Origin: Flavobacterium sp. CECT 9288
GTDB taxonomy: Bacteria > Bacteroidota > Bacteroidia > Flavobacteriales > Flavobacteriaceae
Direction: 5' to 3'
NCBI RefSeq assembly: GCF_918731615.1
Contig: NZ_OU957226.1
Span: 372,001 to 436,000, forward strand
DNA: 64,000 bases
The notes beneath the pieces were generated by a model that had not been told where the DNA came from, did no database searches, and saw nothing but the letters and a program-made list of their open reading frames with translations. Made by a program: the position numbers and the translations under genes. Shown here piece by piece: positions 42,737 to 50,904 of the stretch (position 1 is the stretch's first letter; each line of letters opens with the position of its first letter).

Positions 42737-44761
42737 CTATAGCAACCCAGCACGCTTCAACAACGCATCTGCTTTTGGTTCCTGACCTCTAAAACGTTTG
42801 TACAATTCCATCGGTAATTCGGTGCCACCTTTTGAAAGTACGTTGTCTTTGAATTTTGTAGCAACTTCTTTATTGAAAATTCCTTTTTCTTGGAAATAAG
42901 CAAACGCATCGGCATCTAGAACTTCGGCCCATTTGTAACTGTAATATCCTGAGGAATAACCGCCTTGAAAAATATGCGAAAACGAGGTGCTCATGCAATT
43001 CTCAGCCACATCAGGATACAAACTTGTGCCTGCCATAGCTTGTTTTTCAAAGGCTTTTACATCTTCAATGGTTTGAGATTTGCCGTGATAAGTCATGTCT
43101 AAAAGTCCAAAACTAATCTGTCTTAAAGTTGCCATTCCTTCTAAGAAACTCGCGCTTTCTTTGATTTTTTCTACGTATTCTTGAGGGATAACTTCACCCG
43201 TTTCATAATGTTTTGCAAACAAAGCCAATGCTTCTGGTTCGTAGCACCAGTTTTCCATTACTTGGCTTGGCAATTCTACAAAATCCCAATAAACTGAAGT
43301 TCCAGATAAACTCGGATAAGTCGTATTGGCTAACATTCCGTGTAATGCGTGACCAAATTCGTGGAATAAAGTGGTTACTTCATTGAAAGTTAGGAGTGAA
43401 GGTTTAGTCTCTGTTGGCGGTGTGAAATTACAAACGATAGAAATATGTGGCCTTTCATTGATGCCGTTTTTGATGGCTTGCGATTTATAAGAAGTCATCC
43501 AAGCGCCATTACGTTTTCCTTTTCTCGGGAAAAAATCAGCATAGAAAACAGAAACTAATTGTCCTTCGAAATCCAAAACCTCAAAAGTTTGAACATCTTC
43601 ATGATATTTGTCAATATCAAAAACTTCTTTAAAAGTAATTCCGAATAGTTTTTCAGCAATAGTGAAAGCTCCATTTAAAACATTTTCCAATTTGAAATAA
43701 GGTTTTAAAATCTCATCATCAAAGTTGAATAATTTTTGTTTTAATTTTTCTGAATAGTAAGCGCCATCCCATTTTTCTAATTGATCAATTCCGTCTAATT
43801 CTTTTGCGAAAGCGGTTAATTGAGCAAATTCTTTTTGGGCTGCTGGTTTTGCTTTTTCTAACAAATCATTCAAAAACGAAAGTACTTTTTCAGGATTTTG
43901 AGCCATTCTTTCTTCCAAAATAAAATCAGAATGTGATTTGTATCCCAATAAATTAGCGCGTTTATGACGTAATTCAACAATACGTTTTACGTTCTCTTTA
44001 TTGTCGAATTCGTTGTCCTGAAATGATTTTTTTCCGGCAGCAATGGCAATTTCTTTTCGTAATTCACGATTGTCAACATAGGTCACAAAAGGCAAGTAAC
44101 TCGGGAAATCAAGAGTAAAAACCCAACCTTCCAATTCTTTTGATTTAGCCAAACTTGCGGCCATTTCTTTGGCGCCATCCGGTAAGCCTTTTAAATCATC
44201 TTCGTTAGTAATATGCAATTGATAATTATTGGTTTCAGCCAAAACATTTTCGCCATACGTCAATTTAATTTTGGCTAATTCGGTATCGATTTCTCGTAAT
44301 TTTAACTTGTCGTTTTCATTCAATAAGGCTCCATTTCTAGAAAATCCTTTGAATTTTTTGTCTAATAAAGTAGCTTGTTCCGTAGTTAATATCAACGAAT
44401 CTTTTTGATCATAAACGGCTTTTACTCGTTTGAATAAATCTTCGTTTAAGGCAATATCATTACTAAATTCTGTCAACAACGGAGAAACCTCTTGAGCGAT
44501 TTTTTGCATTTCGTCATTAGTTTCAGCTGAATTCAAATTGAAGAAAATCGAAGATAATCTATCCAATTGTTCACCAGCAAAATCTAAAGCAACAATCGTG
44601 TTTTCAAAGGTTGGAACATCAGAATTAGTAGTGATGGCATCAATTTCAGCTTTTGCGGCAGCGATGTTTTCGATAAAAGCAGGTTTGTAATCTTCTAGTT
44701 TTATTGCCGAAAATGGGGCTGTATTGTGTTTGGTATTGAATGTTGAGGTAAGTGTTTTCAT
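42737..44761 (-). CDS. M3-family oligopeptidase (Dcp-like)
   Basis: The 674-residue zinc peptidase has the motif HEFGH (H467, E468, H471) within TLFHEFGHALHGML, and the downstream Glu-containing helix with ELPSQVMENW. The N-terminal helical part (NTKHNTAPFSAIKLEDY) is typical of dipeptidyl carboxypeptidase/oligopeptidase A. There is no signal peptide, so it is cytoplasmic and degrades short peptides. It is the last gene of the long minus-strand run that starts at purK and ends with its own terminator. Confidence 0.95.
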   Translation of the reverse strand: MKTLTSTFNTKHNTAPFSAIKLEDYKPAFIENIAAAKAEIDAITTNSDVPTFENTIVALDFAGEQLDRLSSIFFNLNSAETNDEMQKIAQEVSPLLTEFSNDIALNEDLFKRVKAVYDQKDSLILTTEQATLLDKKFKGFSRNGALLNENDKLKLREIDTELAKIKLTYGENVLAETNNYQLHITNEDDLKGLPDGAKEMAASLAKSKELEGWVFTLDFPSYLPFVTYVDNRELRKEIAIAAGKKSFQDNEFDNKENVKRIVELRHKRANLLGYKSHSDFILEERMAQNPEKVLSFLNDLLEKAKPAAQKEFAQLTAFAKELDGIDQLEKWDGAYYSEKLKQKLFNFDDEILKPYFKLENVLNGAFTIAEKLFGITFKEVFDIDKYHEDVQTFEVLDFEGQLVSVFYADFFPRKGKRNGAWMTSYKSQAIKNGINERPHISIVCNFTPPTETKPSLLTFNEVTTLFHEFGHALHGMLANTTYPSLSGTSVYWDFVELPSQVMENWCYEPEALALFAKHYETGEVIPQEYVEKIKESASFLEGMATLRQISFGLLDMTYHGKSQTIEDVKAFEKQAMAGTSLYPDVAENCMSTSFSHIFQGGYSSGYYSYKWAEVLDADAFAYFQEKGIFNKEVATKFKDNVLSKGGTELPMELYKRFRGQEPKADALLKRAGLL

Positions 44762-44801
44762 AATTTTATTTGAAGGGACAAGTCGGAACTGTCCTTACGT
44801 T

Positions 44802-45089
44802 TTAAAGTTTTAAATTTTCTAAATCTTGGTACGTATTCCAAAATCGGAGTAATTCGATGGTATTAGAATTTATTCTGTAGTAAACCGTTATTTGTTTCGT
44901 AATTACAACTTTGTTTGCGCTTTTGTAATTTGTAGAAATAAATTCAATGTTGTTATTTACTAATAGAGCAATTGTGTTGTCTACTTTGTCTATAAAATTT
45001 ACAACATCTTGAAATGACCATTCAGCTTCAAGATAATCAATGTTTTGCCAATAGTCTTTTTTAGCTTGTGGCGACCAAATAACAATCAC
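44802..45089 (-). CDS. RelE/ParE-superfamily toxin
   Basis: The 95-residue protein begins MIVIWSPQAKKDYWQNIDYL, the ParE/RelE start (W-S-x-x-A-x-x-D). Its C-terminal beta strands include QITVYYRINSNTIELLRFWNTYQD. RelE-type toxins cleave ribosomal mRNA and ParE-type toxins inhibit gyrase; the sequence alone does not decide. Its start overlaps the antitoxin stop by one base. The pair lies 40 bp before the M3 peptidase and 23 bp after purE. Confidence 0.88.
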   Translation of the reverse strand: MIVIWSPQAKKDYWQNIDYLEAEWSFQDVVNFIDKVDNTIALLVNNNIEFISTNYKSANKVVITKQITVYYRINSNTIELLRFWNTYQDLENLKL

Positions 45090-45316
45090 TATTTGAAATA
45101 TTTTGAATAGCGATTTCTGGTTTCCTCCATGACCATATCATGAGCAATCCCTTCCTTGTTTTCTAAAGAAATAATAGCTTCATCAATGGCATTCTTTTGT
45201 TTTTCGGTTAAAGTAGATTTAGATTGAATCAAATGAATAATTTCTTCAATCAATTTTGGGTTTTCAATATCCAAAATAACTTTGGCTAACTCAATTTTTG
45301 AAGTTTGAATATTCAT
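45089..45316 (-). CDS. Antitoxin of the RelE/ParE module
   Basis: The 75-residue, mostly helical acidic protein has an N-terminal helix with IELAKVILDIENPKLIEEI and a C-terminal part (SLENKEGIAHDMVMEETRNR) that should bind the toxin. Bacteroidota antitoxins of this size typically partner RelE/ParE toxins. It precedes the toxin with a 1-bp overlap, the usual order. No DNA-binding domain is obvious, so autoregulation may be weak or indirect. Confidence 0.82.
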   Translation of the reverse strand: MNIQTSKIELAKVILDIENPKLIEEIIHLIQSKSTLTEKQKNAIDEAIISLENKEGIAHDMVMEETRNRYSKYFK

Positions 45317-45339
45317 AGTTTTCTTTTTATTAAAGATAA

Positions 45340-45825
45340 TTATTTTTTCAATTCAGATGCCGCTTTATCAACAGCTTGTTTTAATCCTTCTTTATAAAAA
45401 ATGATTTTGTCTAACACACATTGATCGTGACTTCCAATGATTTGTGCGGCAAGGATTCCGGCATTTTTGGCTCCATTAAGCGCAACTGTTGCTACTGGAA
45501 CGCCACCGGGCATTTGCAGTATTGACAAAACCGAATCCCAACCATCAATAGAATTACTCGATTTTACAGGAACGCCAATAACAGGAAGTGGCGACATGGA
45601 AGCCACCATTCCGGGTAAATGCGCCGCACCACCAGCACCAGCAATGATTACTGAGATACCTCGGTTGTGAGCATTTTTACTAAAATCAAATAATTTTTCA
45701 GGTGTTCTGTGTGCTGAAACGATATCAACCTCAGTTTCGATGTCAAATCCTTTTAATATGTCGATGGCTTCTTGCATTACCGGCATATCCGAAATGCTTC
45801 CCATTATTATGGCTACTTTGCTCAT
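45340..45825 (-). CDS. purE: N5-carboxyaminoimidazole ribonucleotide mutase
   Basis: The 161-residue PurE converts N5-CAIR to CAIR in purine biosynthesis. The diagnostic MGSISDMPVM start, SAHRTPEKLFDF and the AGGAAHLPGMVASMSPLPVIGVP block are all present. Class I type, since PurK is encoded at 47839-48993. Normally purK and purE are neighbours; here an ATPase-HNH pair separates them by about 2 kb. The gene starts 10 bp after the HNH gene stop. Confidence 0.97.
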   Translation of the reverse strand: MSKVAIIMGSISDMPVMQEAIDILKGFDIETEVDIVSAHRTPEKLFDFSKNAHNRGISVIIAGAGGAAHLPGMVASMSPLPVIGVPVKSSNSIDGWDSVLSILQMPGGVPVATVALNGAKNAGILAAQIIGSHDQCVLDKIIFYKEGLKQAVDKAASELKK

Positions 45826-45835
45826 TTTGTTTTAT

Positions 45836-46414
45836 TTATTTTGGTTCTGGAATCATATCCCAAATTTCAATTTTGAATTCTTCTTGAATGGCTCTTAAAT
45901 ATTTAATAGAATCGAGTTCCGAATTGATTTTTTCTTGAAAATATTCTTTTTCAGAAATAGCTTTTTCTTTGATTCTCTCTTTTCTTCTTTCAATATATTT
46001 TTTTCTGTTTTTCACAAAGATTTCATCATTAAGATTTAATAAATCAATTAGATTTTTAGTTTCAATATCTTCGGGTTGGTTTAGAAAATAGCCATCAAAA
46101 TATATTAATCTTCGTTCGAAATCTACGGAAGTTGGATGTAAAATAGGTTCAATCCAAGTGGTTCTTTTTAAATTGTTTGGTTTGTGTTTTACCATAAACC
46201 AATTTTGGTAATTATCTATTTCTAAATATTTAAGTAAAGGATTGAAGTGTTCAATGTCTACGGCATCATTAGGACCAATGTGTTCTTCGGTATAAGCACA
46301 GAAGCTCTTTTGTTCTTTTAATAAAATGGCAGCTAATTTTTTGTTATTACTTTTTTTGTAAATAATGGCGGAGGTAATGATTTCAGAATCAGGATTTTTT
46401 AAAATTCTCTTCAT
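45836..46414 (-). CDS. HNH endonuclease, PtuB-like (Septu-type)
   Basis: The 192-residue protein has an HNH-type active site: C39-A-Y (SFCAYTEE), then DIEHFNP with H56 and N58, N71 in NYQNW, and the later KPNNLKR. This resembles the TIGR02646/PtuB type of HNH protein, but the usual second zinc pair is not intact. The C-terminal half is helical and charged. It follows the ATPase gene by 3 bp. The order ATPase then HNH is that of Septu (ptuA-ptuB). I infer a nuclease effector that cuts DNA when the ATPase senses phage. Function is not shown. Confidence 0.8.
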   Translation of the reverse strand: MKRILKNPDSEIITSAIIYKKSNNKKLAAILLKEQKSFCAYTEEHIGPNDAVDIEHFNPLLKYLEIDNYQNWFMVKHKPNNLKRTTWIEPILHPTSVDFERRLIYFDGYFLNQPEDIETKNLIDLLNLNDEIFVKNRKKYIERRKERIKEKAISEKEYFQEKINSELDSIKYLRAIQEEFKIEIWDMIPEPK

Positions 46415-46417
46415 ATC

Positions 46418-47716
46418 TTAAAAATTATATTCTTCCCCAATTTTTTCTAGTTTTTCAGAATATTCTTTTTTGATGTTTTCATCTTTCTCAAAATATATCT
46501 TTTGCTTTAAGTCTAAATATTCATCATATTTTGCTTGACCAAATTTATTTATGTAATTGATGCCAAAATCGTTATAAAGCATATCATTTGGATCGTCACC
46601 AATAGGGGAGGTGCCTCTTCTAACGGCAACTTTTCCTTCTTCATTAAAATACAAAATAAAACGCTCTTCAGGTTGAAATGATGCTGCTATAAATGGAGAA
46701 TGAGTAGCAACAATAAATTGGGCATCCGGAGCAAGATTCTGGTAATGATCCATTAAATCCATTTGCATATCAGGATATAAGGAACGTTCAGGTTCGTCTA
46801 TTAGAATAATTGAATCTACAGTGTTAAATTTGAATAAGGGCAAGAATGATAATAATAATCCTTTTGTTCCTGTACTTGTATTTTGGATTGGAATTATTTC
46901 GTCATTTTTTTTATTTTTAATTGGAATAGAATATTCTGTATTAATCATATCAACCTCTAAATTTAATTTTTCTAAAAGAGGGTTGAACACTTTTGCAAAT
47001 GATTCTAAAGTATTTGGGTTATCGTTTTGCCATTTATTGAATTCTGAGGTTAATTTATTTGTATTGCCAAGCAGACCTTTATGGATAAGTTCAGACATTT
47101 TTTGATAGTGGTTTTTACGATAGCGTAAAATTTCACTTAAAATAGAAAGCCATATACTTTCATTAATTTGTTCATTGAATAGGTATTCCTTATTATGGTC
47201 ATACTTGAAAAATCGGATTGTATCTTCTATCTCATTGTTGTATTTTTCAATCAAATCCAACGGATTCTTTGTGAAAAATTGTAAATTCTGCTCGGAAATT
47301 ATATTAGCTTTAAAATAGAAAATTCGTTTTTTTTCATCAGGTGTTTTAAATAATTCACCTGATTGGTATAAATGTTCTAATTTTGGCTTTCTATTTATGT
47401 AAGTTTTTTTGTTAATTTTTAAATTTTTGTTATTTAAAATAATGGAATAATCGTCTGAATTGAAATTTATAATCCCATTAATGGATTTTGTACCAATTGA
47501 ATCGGAATAAAATTCGTCGTCAACGAATAAATTATTTATGAAAGAAAACTGTTCATAAATCAACTCCAACAGACTAGTCTTCCCAGTAGCACTTTGTCCA
47601 ATAAAACATATTTTATCCAAAGGTTGACCTTTGCGTTCGCCACTTTGATACGTAAAATCAAAATCTAGATTTTCTAAATGTCTAAACTGGTCAATATGTA
47701 ATTTTGTAATTTTCAT
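46418..47716 (-). CDS. SMC/ABC-type ATPase, PtuA-like (Septu-type)
   Basis: The 432-residue protein has Walker A GQSATGKTS (residues 40-48) after a DQFRHLENLDFDF start typical of OLD/RecF-like ATPases. A central helical insertion (about 150-260) follows. The signature-like STGTKGLLL (281-289), Walker B IILIDEPE (303-310) and the H-loop ATHS with H339 complete the ABC/SMC set. A C-terminal RRGTSPIGDDPNDMLYNDFG segment and coiled tail follow. No TOPRIM is seen. Such an ATPase next to an HNH gene (3 bp) is the PtuA-PtuB layout. A possible -7 box is at 47731-47738. Confidence 0.82.
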   Translation of the reverse strand: MKITKLHIDQFRHLENLDFDFTYQSGERKGQPLDKICFIGQSATGKTSLLELIYEQFSFINNLFVDDEFYSDSIGTKSINGIINFNSDDYSIILNNKNLKINKKTYINRKPKLEHLYQSGELFKTPDEKKRIFYFKANIISEQNLQFFTKNPLDLIEKYNNEIEDTIRFFKYDHNKEYLFNEQINESIWLSILSEILRYRKNHYQKMSELIHKGLLGNTNKLTSEFNKWQNDNPNTLESFAKVFNPLLEKLNLEVDMINTEYSIPIKNKKNDEIIPIQNTSTGTKGLLLSFLPLFKFNTVDSIILIDEPERSLYPDMQMDLMDHYQNLAPDAQFIVATHSPFIAASFQPEERFILYFNEEGKVAVRRGTSPIGDDPNDMLYNDFGINYINKFGQAKYDEYLDLKQKIYFEKDENIKKEYSEKLEKIGEEYNF

Positions 47717-47730
47717 TTATTGGATTTTTA

Positions 47731-47738
47731 CAAATTTA
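47731..47738 (-). promoter_or_regulatory. Possible -7 box of the ATPase-HNH pair
   Basis: TAAATTTG on the minus strand, 14 bp before the ATPase ATG. Without a -33 TTG at the expected distance the support is weak. If real, the cassette can be expressed apart from purK. Confidence 0.35.
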
Positions 47739-47838
47739 ATTAAAAAACAATAGCTTTTGTAAAGTGTTGTAACTGATGCTGAAAAACTGATTAGTGCTAC
47801 TTTTTATTACTACAACAAACTGAGACTATCAACTGAAA

Positions 47839-48993
47839 CTAAAAACTAATCACTCTTATACTATTCTTAACTTCTTCCGCAATTCTTCTCGCTTCAACCA
47901 TGTTTGCATTTACAATCGTAACATGACCCATTTTTCGGAAGGGTCTTGTTTCTCTTTTGCCGTAAATGTGAGGTGTAACGCCGTCAATTGCCATTATTTT
48001 TTCGATATTTTCATAAACTACTTGACCCGAAAAACCTTCTTCGCCAACCAAATTTACCATAATTCCGGCGACTTTGCTATCCGTATTTCCTAAAGGTAAG
48101 TCTAAAATGGCGCGTAAATGATTTTCAAATTGAGAGGTGTAACTTGCTTCAATAGAATAATGCCCTGAATTGTGTGGTCTTGGAGCGACTTCATTGACTA
48201 AAATTTCATCGTCTTCGGTTTGAAACATTTCTACAGCTAATAATCCAACGTGATCAAACGCTTCAGAAACTTTTAACGCTATTTCGATTGCTTTTTGGGC
48301 AACTGTCGAATCAATTCTGGCGGGACAAATCACATATTCAACTTGATTGGCTTCGGGATGGAATTCCATTTCAACAACAGGATACGTTTTTACTTCGCCC
48401 GAAGCAGAGCGAACAACAATAACTGCCAACTCATTTTTGAACGGAACCATTTGTTCCGCTATGCATTCAACATCTGGTAATTTAACTAAGTCTATTGCTG
48501 AACGGCACACTTTTACACCGTTTCCATCATAGCCAAATTGAGCACATTTCCATACAAAAGGAAATTCTAATTGGTCTTTCTCTAATGATTTTCTCAAATC
48601 ATTTAAATCTACAAATCGTTGATGAGGTGAAGTTGGAATGTTATTTTCGACATAAAAATCTTTTTGATGACCTTTATTCTGAATCATTCGCAATGTTTTT
48701 GGCGATGGGAATATTGGTAAACCTTCTGATTCTAGTGCGTCTAAAGCATCTAGGTTTACATTTTCAATTTCAATAGTTAATAGATTTGCCATTTTTCCAA
48801 ATTGATAAACGGTATCATAATCCATTAAACTTCCTTGGTAAAAAGCATTGCAACTGTATCTTGCAGGTGATTCTTCATTTGGTTCTAAAACCAAGGTTTG
48901 TATGTCAAACTTTCGGGTATCGGTCAATAGCATTTTGCCTAATTGTCCACCTCCTAGAATTCCTAATTTAAAATCAGATGAAAAGTAGTTCAT
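47839..48993 (-). CDS. purK: 5-(carboxyamino)imidazole ribonucleotide synthase
   Basis: The 384-residue ATP-grasp enzyme uses ATP and bicarbonate to make N5-CAIR, the PurE substrate. The N-terminus KLGILGGGQLGKMLL is the PurK signature, and the ATP-grasp core holds FVWKCAQFGYDGNGV, AEQMVPFKNELAVIVVR and VNEVAPRPHNSGHYSIEA. Length is normal. A perfect -7 box lies 70 bp upstream. About 120 bp separate it from the ATPase-HNH pair that lies between it and purE. Confidence 0.97.
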   Translation of the reverse strand: MNYFSSDFKLGILGGGQLGKMLLTDTRKFDIQTLVLEPNEESPARYSCNAFYQGSLMDYDTVYQFGKMANLLTIEIENVNLDALDALESEGLPIFPSPKTLRMIQNKGHQKDFYVENNIPTSPHQRFVDLNDLRKSLEKDQLEFPFVWKCAQFGYDGNGVKVCRSAIDLVKLPDVECIAEQMVPFKNELAVIVVRSASGEVKTYPVVEMEFHPEANQVEYVICPARIDSTVAQKAIEIALKVSEAFDHVGLLAVEMFQTEDDEILVNEVAPRPHNSGHYSIEASYTSQFENHLRAILDLPLGNTDSKVAGIMVNLVGEEGFSGQVVYENIEKIMAIDGVTPHIYGKRETRPFRKMGHVTIVNANMVEARRIAEEVKNSIRVISF

Positions 48994-49062
48994 TGTGTTG
49001 TTGTTTTATTTCTTTACAAATAACGTGTTGCGGTTATTAGTAAGTAGTAGTTGTGTGTGTCG

Positions 49063-49070
49063 CAAAGATA
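49063..49070 (-). promoter_or_regulatory. -7 box of purK
   Basis: TATCTTTG on the minus strand, 70 bp before the ATG; perfect TAnnTTTG. The nearest TTTG is only about 12 nt upstream, so the -33 is not consensus. Confidence 0.55.
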
Positions 49071-49096
49071 CTTGTAAAAGGTCAAACCGAAAAATG

Positions 49097-49630
49097 CTAA
49101 GCAATTTTCTTCATGATTTCTCTTGCAACGGCTTTGTAAGCGGAAGAGAATTTAGTGTAATCATCAGTTAGTATTCTGGCCAGATTAGCATGGATTTCTG
49201 TATTTTTTTTACCCATTTGGTAAAGTGTTCTTATGGCATAAGCCTTTGTGGCTACTTTTCCATCAGGGTCTATGAGCCAGTCATAGCTACTTTCTATCAA
49301 GAGTTTTTCTTGTTTCTCGTTAAGGGAAGCATGCAGTGATAGAAACATGCAAATTTTTGATATGGATCTTAAAGCACTGTAGTTTGTATATAAAGGTAAG
49401 GTCTCACAAAATTGATCTAAATAATTAAAAAGTAGATGCAAGTCTTTTTCTAAAATCATTTCCAGGATCCAACAAGCTTTGTGATGATTTTTGTCTGATG
49501 TTGAAAGAACAATTTCAAAAAAATCTGGCATCAAGTCTGGATTACTCAAAATGTATTGAGAATTTACTGCTCTGCTAGCTACATGAGCCGTGCTTTCTTG
49601 TATTTTTTGATATAACTCTTGATTTACCAT
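49097..49630 (-). CDS. Helical-repeat protein, conserved hypothetical
   Basis: The 177-residue protein is all-helical and shows repeated HEAT-like pairs, for example KNHHKACWILEMILEKD, then KVATKAYAIRTLYQMGKK. It has no signal peptide or catalytic motif. I recall similar proteins as conserved hypotheticals near purine genes in flavobacteria. It diverges from hpt. Function unknown. Confidence 0.72.
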   Translation of the reverse strand: MVNQELYQKIQESTAHVASRAVNSQYILSNPDLMPDFFEIVLSTSDKNHHKACWILEMILEKDLHLLFNYLDQFCETLPLYTNYSALRSISKICMFLSLHASLNEKQEKLLIESSYDWLIDPDGKVATKAYAIRTLYQMGKKNTEIHANLARILTDDYTKFSSAYKAVAREIMKKIA

Positions 49631-49704
49631 AAATGAATTATTTTAATTTTTAAAGTATACCTATTCTTGTAACAATTATTCTAAGATGTAAAGTGAGAAA
49701 TTGC

Positions 49705-49712
49705 TATCTTTG
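49705..49712 (+). promoter_or_regulatory. -7 box of hpt-adk
   Basis: TATCTTTG lies 24 bp before the ATG at 49737. This rules out an upstream TTG (49701) as the start, since transcription would begin after it. Confidence 0.6.
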
Positions 49713-49736
49713 CCCATTATTTTAAATACAAAAATA

Positions 49737-50267
49737 ATGATACAACTTCACGATAAACAATTTGTTCCATTTATTTCGGCAAAAGAAATTGATTTTGCTA
49801 TAGCTAAAATGGTATCACAAGTTGAGGCAGATTTTGCTGATGAAACGCCTATTTTTGTAGGAGTGCTTAACGGTGCTTTTATGGTAGTAGCTGATTTTGT
49901 AAAACAATATAAAAAACCATGTGAGGTTTCGTTTATAAAAATGGCTTCGTATGAGGGTACTTCAACAACGAATGAGGTAAAGCAATTGATAGGAATTAAT
50001 CAAGATTTTACTGGTAGATCTGTTGTTATTATTGAGGATATAGTAGATACTGGGAATACTTTGGTTGAACTAAAAGAATTGTTTAAAAAACAAAATGTGA
50101 AACATTTTAAAATTGCAACACTTTTTTTTAAGCCTGAAGCATATCAGAAAGACATCAAAATTGATTACATCGGAATTCGAATTCCTAATAAATTTATTGT
50201 AGGATACGGTTTAGATTATGACGGACTTGGAAGAAACTTACCTGAAGTATATAAATTAAAAGAATAA
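49737..50267 (+). CDS. hpt: Hypoxanthine phosphoribosyltransferase
   Basis: The 176-residue enzyme salvages hypoxanthine and guanine with PRPP. The PRPP motif VVIIEDIVDTGNTL and the C-terminal NKFIVGYGLDYDGLGRNLPE are diagnostic; VGVLNGAFMVVADF lies near the N-terminus. The start is the ATG at 49737 because a -7 box sits just upstream. It leads the hpt-adk run. Confidence 0.95.
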   Translation: MIQLHDKQFVPFISAKEIDFAIAKMVSQVEADFADETPIFVGVLNGAFMVVADFVKQYKKPCEVSFIKMASYEGTSTTNEVKQLIGINQDFTGRSVVIIEDIVDTGNTLVELKELFKKQNVKHFKIATLFFKPEAYQKDIKIDYIGIRIPNKFIVGYGLDYDGLGRNLPEVYKLKE

Positions 50268-50279
50268 CTACAAAACAAC

Positions 50280-50852
50280 ATGATTAATATCGTTTTATTT
50301 GGCAAACCAGGAGCTGGAAAAGGAACTCAAGCAGAGTTTTTAAAAGAAAAATATAAGTTAACTCACATTTCAACTGGTGATGTTTTTAGATTTAATTTAA
50401 AAAATGATACCGAGTTAGGCAAACAAGCCCGTGTTTATATGGATGCAGGAGATCTTGTGCCTGATGAATTAACTACTAAAATGCTAATTGATGAAGTCAA
50501 TAAACATCCAGATACAAATGGTGTTTTATTTGACGGGTATCCAAGAACACTTTCTCAAGCAGAAGCATTAGATGTTTTTTTAGAATCTATTGGGTCAAAA
50601 GTTGCAGCTACAGTAGCGCTAGAGGCTGACGACGAGATTTTAATTCAGCGTTTACTTGAAAGAGGTAAAACAAGTGGTAGAGTTGATGATCAAGACGAAG
50701 AAAAAATCAGAAACAGATACCAAGAGTACAATGAAAAAACCGCTCCTTTGATGGATTTTTATAAAAATCAAAACAAGTTTTTCATCGTAGACGGGATTGG
50801 TTCCATTGCTGAAATTACGGAAAGAGTAAGTGCAGTGATTGATAATTTATAA
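50280..50852 (+). CDS. adk: Adenylate kinase
   Basis: The 190-residue kinase interconverts ATP+AMP and 2 ADP. The P-loop GKPGAGKGT (8-16), the AMP-binding region HISTGDVFRF, and FDGYPRTLSQAE are diagnostic. The LID domain is the short form. It starts 12 bp after hpt, so the two nucleotide-metabolism genes are cotranscribed. Confidence 0.97.
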   Translation: MINIVLFGKPGAGKGTQAEFLKEKYKLTHISTGDVFRFNLKNDTELGKQARVYMDAGDLVPDELTTKMLIDEVNKHPDTNGVLFDGYPRTLSQAEALDVFLESIGSKVAATVALEADDEILIQRLLERGKTSGRVDDQDEEKIRNRYQEYNEKTAPLMDFYKNQNKFFIVDGIGSIAEITERVSAVIDNL

Positions 50853-50904
50853 TTGATAATTTCAAATACGCAGAACAAGAGATATAAACGAATCCATTAA
50901 AAAA

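Noticed and set aside
45836..47716. Interpretation of the ATPase-HNH pair as an OLD/Gabija or PARIS system
   Set aside because: No TOPRIM nuclease, UvrD helicase or DUF4435 partner is present; ATPase plus HNH fits Septu better.
49701..49739. TTG start 12 codons upstream of hpt
   Set aside because: A TATCTTTG -7 box lies at 49705-49712, so the TTG would lie before the transcription start; hpt homologues begin at ATG 49737.
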